Position numbers and translations under genes: made by a program | Part shown: positions 59,674 through 64,000 of the stretch, one piece after another | How the letters are laid out: each line of letters begins with the position of its first letter | How positions within the stretch are numbered: position 1 is the first letter of the stretch | NCBI RefSeq assembly: GCF_048544455.1 | Contig: NC_133531.1 | Coordinates: 64,208,099-64,272,098, forward strand | Length of the DNA: 64,000 nucleotides | Source of the DNA: Silene latifolia | Lineage: Eukaryota; Streptophyta; Magnoliopsida; Caryophyllales; Caryophyllaceae | Direction of reading: 5' to 3' | The notes under the pieces: generated by a model | Seen by the model: the letters and a program-made list of their open reading frames with translations, nothing else | Told to the model about the DNA's origin: nothing | Database searches by the model: none

Positions 59674-60695
59674 TTATGCTTGCTTTTCTTTTCCTTTGTC
59701 TTTGCTTGGTGGCGGCCCTATTTACAATAAAAAGGGAGATACATTATCACAACTTTGTATCATAATACCATAGTTGAATTAGAAACATAAAAGAAGGTTA
59801 GTCATTTACCTACTGGAGTGATCTTTCCAGCTTTGATATCACCAAGGTATTTGGAACAATTCCTTTTCCAATGTCCCATGCCATTACAATAATGGCATTT
59901 GTCAAGAGGACCCTTCTTGACTTTGGATGTGCTAGCTTCACAAGACTTAGCTTTGGTGAATGTGGGAGCTTGCTTCTTGCCCTTTCTCCCATTCTTCTTG
60001 AACTTCCCTTACTCTTTGTGCTTATGTTAAGCACATCCTTGGGAGGGTTCACATTTAACCCCATGTCCCTCTCGGCTTGCACAAGTAATTTGTGCAACTC
60101 CTCAAGAGACACATCCTTGTCTTGCATATTGAAATTCACCCGAATCGCACATATGCCTTGACCTTAGACAAGGAGTGTAGAATCCTATCTACGATGAGTT
60201 CTTTGGGGATTTCAACCTTTTGAATCTTCAAGGTCTCGACAAGCTCCATGAGTTTGAGCACATGAGGGCTAACCTTTTGGCCCTCTTTGAAGTCGAGATC
60301 AAAGAATGCCGCGCCGCCTCATATTGGACGATCCGCGGAGTTTGTGAAAACATGGTCACAAGTTTGGAGTAAATCTCATTAGCATTGCCCATTTTGAAGG
60401 CTCTCCTTTGGAGTTCCGCCTCCATCGCAAATATTAAGACATTTTTCATTGCGGCGGACTCCTTTTGGTAAGCCTCATAGGCTTCCCTAGTGGCCGCGGT
60501 GGACCTAGTGGAGGGCTCGGGTGGAGAGGCCTCGGTAAGGTAACGAAGCTTGTCGTCACCCTCGGCGGCTAATTTGAGTTGGGCATCCCACTCGGAGAAA
60601 TTTGACCCATTCTTTTCAAGTTTACATCGATCCATAAAGGATCGGAGCCAAGATGAAGTAGCGAGTGGTGTAGCATTAGGAGTTGGTGTTGCCAT
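59674..60695 (-). pseudogene. gag: Copia-type gag of element D, two exons, three one-base losses
   Basis: It starts at 60695 (MATPTPNATPLATSSWLRSF). Exon 1 runs to 59810 and exon 2 is 59717-59674, encoding PPPSKDKGKEKQA and TAA. The 92-bp intron (59718-59809) differs from E's by about two bases and keeps GT and AG. Compared with E, one base is missing near 60313 (GGCCG to GGCG), near 60143 (TTCCGGG to TTCGGG) and near 60008 (GGGG to GGG), so exon 1 is out of frame as written. All three are losses in G/C runs in an element with almost identical LTRs, so assembly errors are a real alternative to decay. The zinc knuckle codes are present in a shifted frame. Confidence 0.82.
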
Positions 60696-62938
60696 TTGTT
60701 ATGAATAAGAAGTGGTCTACAAAACAAAATATAAGGAGTAAAACAATTGTCGTTTTAATAATACTCGTGAAAATGTATGATTTAAACAAGTTTTATGCAT
60801 TTTTCTAGTGACCTCTACCCAACTAGAATAAATGATTCCAAGACCCAAATTCATATCGACTTAGGCACGGGGTAGCCGATGAAACCCTCATCAACATAAC
60901 TCGGTGGATTAACCTTTTAATCGATTCTACTTTTAGAACTCTTGGTCGATAAAATTACTCTAATATTTATCTATAGCCCAAAACACATCAACAAGGGCAC
61001 GGGTTAGCCGATGAAACCCTTATCAATTACTTTTGTTGAGTTCAATCCAAATTTCGAATAAATGTGTCCATTGTCCAAACTCACATTAACTTAGGCACGG
61101 GGTAGCCGATGAAACCCTCATCAACATGAATTCGGTGGATTAGACATTTATCACCCACTTCCCCTACGTAACAAGGTTTGTACCCCGGGGTAGCCGAGTG
61201 CACTCCCTCGCGAAATAGGTTTTCATGGTTTCTACTATTTGGTAAGGCTATGTCTCAATTGTTTGTTTTAGCGAGAGGTCATGTCAATTTATTATCTATC
61301 ACGTTTTAAGTGAACTAAAGCGGTGAACTACGATAATTCTAATTGACACGGTCGATAAACTCGATAAAAGACAATGCATGTTTAGTTATGGCGATTTAGC
61401 GATGCATGTGACATAAATAAAATGCAAGCATAAAGATAAATAAATCCTAGTATGGCCTTTCCTAAAATAGAAAAACTATTAATCTATTACATATTCGGAA
61501 ACCAACTCCATTGGTCCCTTGAACTTCGGTTGTGGCACGCATCTCGAGGTAACACCGTCTTTATGAATCGCCATTCTTGAAGTAATCCGTCTTTTGGAAC
61601 TCCGGAATGAATAAAATTACATAATAAATTACATAATTTCCTATTATACATTTGTAACTAAAATAAAATAAATCTATTAAATTACAAAACGGTGATGCGA
61701 GATCACAATAAAAATACAACCGAATCGATATTCCCATACATTTCGGGAAATACCAATTAAAATCTAAGGCCATACTAAGTAAAATTACATAATTCAAAAT
61801 TACATAAATTAAAATTATGACAATCATAAAGAAAAATGCAGCATTATAATATGTATGAACATGCTCAATTTTTATGCTAAATCGCCTTTTAATTAGCCAA
61901 TATCGTATATTACTCGGTTTTTACGGATTTGCGTGATTTCAACATTTTATAATCACAAAAATACATAAACTCATATTTATGTATAAGTTAATTACCCTAA
62001 CCTCTTAGGACTCAAAATATAGTCTTCACTAATAATTTGACCATAATTAACTTTTATTTACAAAATTGTTCATAAATGGACCAAAAATTACAAAAATAAG
62101 CTATTAGACTTCAAATAAATCACAAAATTCCAAATAAATTCAAAATTTGAAATTTAAATTCATGAACATTCTGGAAAAATTCCATGACACTCATAATGTT
62201 CAAAATCTTAGGTTAAAAATTTCGAAAATTTTTCCGGAAAAACAATGTTGCGGTTAATCGATATTTAATAAAATAATCATAAAAACATGGAAAAATTATA
62301 TTCATTAACTTTTCAATCTTAGATCTGAAAAATATAATAAAATGCAACATTAGACGTTTTTCCTAAGTCATAGATTATGTTTTATTAATTTTACACTAAT
62401 AATGTCACTATTTATGCTAATTTTTCTTCAAAAATTCATAAATCATGCTAAAAGACTTCTTTATAGCCAATTATTTTACACACATCTTGTAAAATTGCAT
62501 GTGACAACATATTAAGTTTCTATGACCAGATTCGAAATTTAACTCATATTAACCTATTTTTCTCTTAAATCCAAATTTAATAATGAAAAATTCATTTTTC
62601 GAGCATAACAAGTCCAAAAATTATGAAAATTTACAGGTTATCTCAAAATAATATATGTAACAACATATCCAAAAACCAAGTGAAAATTCGAAGTATAGCT
62701 ATTTTTAGACCAAAAATGACATTTTTACTCATAAAATCACATTTAAATGCCATTATTATAAATTATGAACAATAAAAATCCGAAAAATTAACCAAAAAAT
62801 CCTAAAACACTTTAGGACCAGAAATATTAACATGCATGTAATAATTTCGTGATATATCATAATAACACAAATTTTATAAGTTTTATTTTGTTATTCATAT
62901 AACTCGGAAAAACTTTTAACCAATTTGCATGCAAACAA
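60696..62938 (-). other. Leader of element D
   Basis: About 2.2 kb, AT-rich and non-coding, the reverse complement of the same region as in E and F. The phrase 'ggcacggggtagccgatgaa' occurs several times between 60860 and 61110. Confidence 0.65.
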
Positions 62939-62956
62939 CCGTGGCTCTTGATACCG
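62939..62956 (-). other. Variant primer binding site of element D
   Basis: On the minus strand the same 18 bases as at 18147-18164, two bases from the LTR at 62959. Confidence 0.75.
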
Positions 62957-62958
62957 AT

Positions 62959-64000
62959 TGAAGGAACTGTAGATTCATATACAAATTAACATACTCTTAT
63001 ATGTCTAAATAATTTGTCATAAAATTAATTACGGATCTTATGCATGCAAACAATAATATAAATAGAGGAGAAATCATGTCCTTACATAGTAGATTTCGGC
63101 TATTAGGGCACAAGAGAGATCACCTTTCTCTTCTTGTTCTTGAGCTTTTCCAATGGAAGAATGAAGATCTAAGTGTAAGATCTCTCCCTATGTATTATAC
63201 CCAAGGCTTAACCCTTAATATAATTAATATTATAAGATCTAGTATAATATTAATCTTAGTAGAAAATTGAACCAAAATGTTTATAAAACTCTTATATATT
63301 TCGGTTTTTGAGAGAGGAAGAGGAGGATTTTCTTCTCACTAGAACTTGTATTTTTGATGAGTAAAAATTAGAATGAAAATAATACACTACCTTTAGTATA
63401 TTATTAGGTAAAATTAAAGAGAAAAACAATGATCATTTTGCTTCCCCAAAACCGTGTAAGAGGAGAGAAAAATAGGAGCCAATGCATGGAGAAATTGTTC
63501 TTCACAAGGAACAATAGGCTTGCATGGCTAGGTTTCCTTTTAATCATTGTGTTTTCCACTAATTACAAACAACATATAATTAGCTTAAGTCCCTCTATTT
63601 TTCGGCCCATTTGGTAATATGGAATCCATATTATTTTTGTCAATTGTCTATATGTTACATGTCATATGTCACATATAATTGTTATGTATTTTTAACATAT
63701 TAAAAATCAACGTATTAATAAAAATACGTCACATACAAAAATCGACTTAGTAATTTCATAATTACTTGTGCCAAAATATTTTACCATTTATAAATCACAA
63801 CAGATTGTATTTAAAACAATTCATTCAAATTTAATTGTTACATTAAACAATTTATTTCATCCGAGTAATTATACAATTTAATTACTCAGACCGTATCTTA
63901 TTTAATCACATTTTAATATGATACGTAAATTTTACTTCCAAAATCGTCCGTCAATTTTCAAGTAATTTAATTAACTCGTAACATTATACGATTAATTAAA
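62959..64000 (-). repeat. 5' LTR of element D (partial)
   Basis: It matches 55447-56490 almost base for base and is cut by the window end. Confidence 0.9.

Larger units (their letters stand above)
55447..64000 (-). mobile_element. Gag-only Copia-type element D, inserted in F; right end off-window
   Basis: Minus-strand order: 5' LTR (62959 to beyond 64000), primer site, leader, gag with intron, about 3 kb non-coding, polypurine tract, 3' LTR (55447-56720). The visible LTR parts differ at only about three of roughly 1040 bases, so this is the youngest insertion in the window. It lies inside F, a member of the same family. It has no pol. Confidence 0.92.

Overview
This is a plant nuclear genome window dominated by nested LTR retrotransposons. 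I see one intact cellular gene, one broken cellular gene and no bacterial features. The evidence is plant-type LTR elements with tRNA-Met and tRNA-Asp-like primer sites, plant MITEs, a tRNA-derived SINE, short plant introns and an AVT3-type amino-acid transporter. The structure of element B (gag-protease, tandem array and antisense ORF) resembles the Retand/Tat elements known from Silene, so a Caryophyllales host is plausible but not proven.

Layout. 1-15954: element A, a gag-only Copia-type element on the minus strand whose left end is outside the window. Its 5' LTR is split by element B (6205-15447), a non-autonomous Ty3/gypsy Tat-lineage element with a perfect 5-bp target duplication. 15955-16884: a slice of an older gypsy gag (C), cut on both sides. 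16885-25664: element E, a complete gag-only relative of A on the plus strand, followed by the start of a second internal region (25665-26306). 26307-28517: an LTR-like segment. 28518-34249: intergenic DNA with MITE candidates, a 1.74-kb TRIM-like element and a SINE. 34250-35524: intact intronless AVT3-like gene. 37052-38843: 5' exons of a MATE transporter on the minus strand, 3' half missing. 39119-49759: element H, a full-length but frame-broken SIRE/Maximus-like Copia element inserted just upstream of the MATE start. 49760-52721: remnants of other LTR elements and a Stowaway-like MITE. 52722-55446: element F (plus strand, same gag-only family), interrupted by element D (55447-64000, minus strand, running off the window), the youngest insertion.

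The most interesting system is the gag-only Copia family (A, E, D, F). It has LTRs of about 1.26-1.30 kb, a leader of about 2.1-2.3 kb, one gag gene, about 3 kb of conserved non-coding DNA and no pol. In A, E and D the gag frame runs into a short AT-rich intron-like segment, then a second exon for a 13-residue tail. Across the three copies this tail differs almost only at synonymous sites and ends in three different stop codons, which points to selection on a spliced Gag. Such an element would need enzymes from an autonomous Copia element.

The second notable system is element B: gag-protease, no reverse transcriptase or integrase, an array of about 11 units of about 167 bp, and an antisense gene with its own TATA box. 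Part of each array unit matches a stretch of the element's own gag, which suggests how the array arose.

Many frame breaks are single-base losses in homopolymers or G/C-rich runs, so some may be sequence errors.
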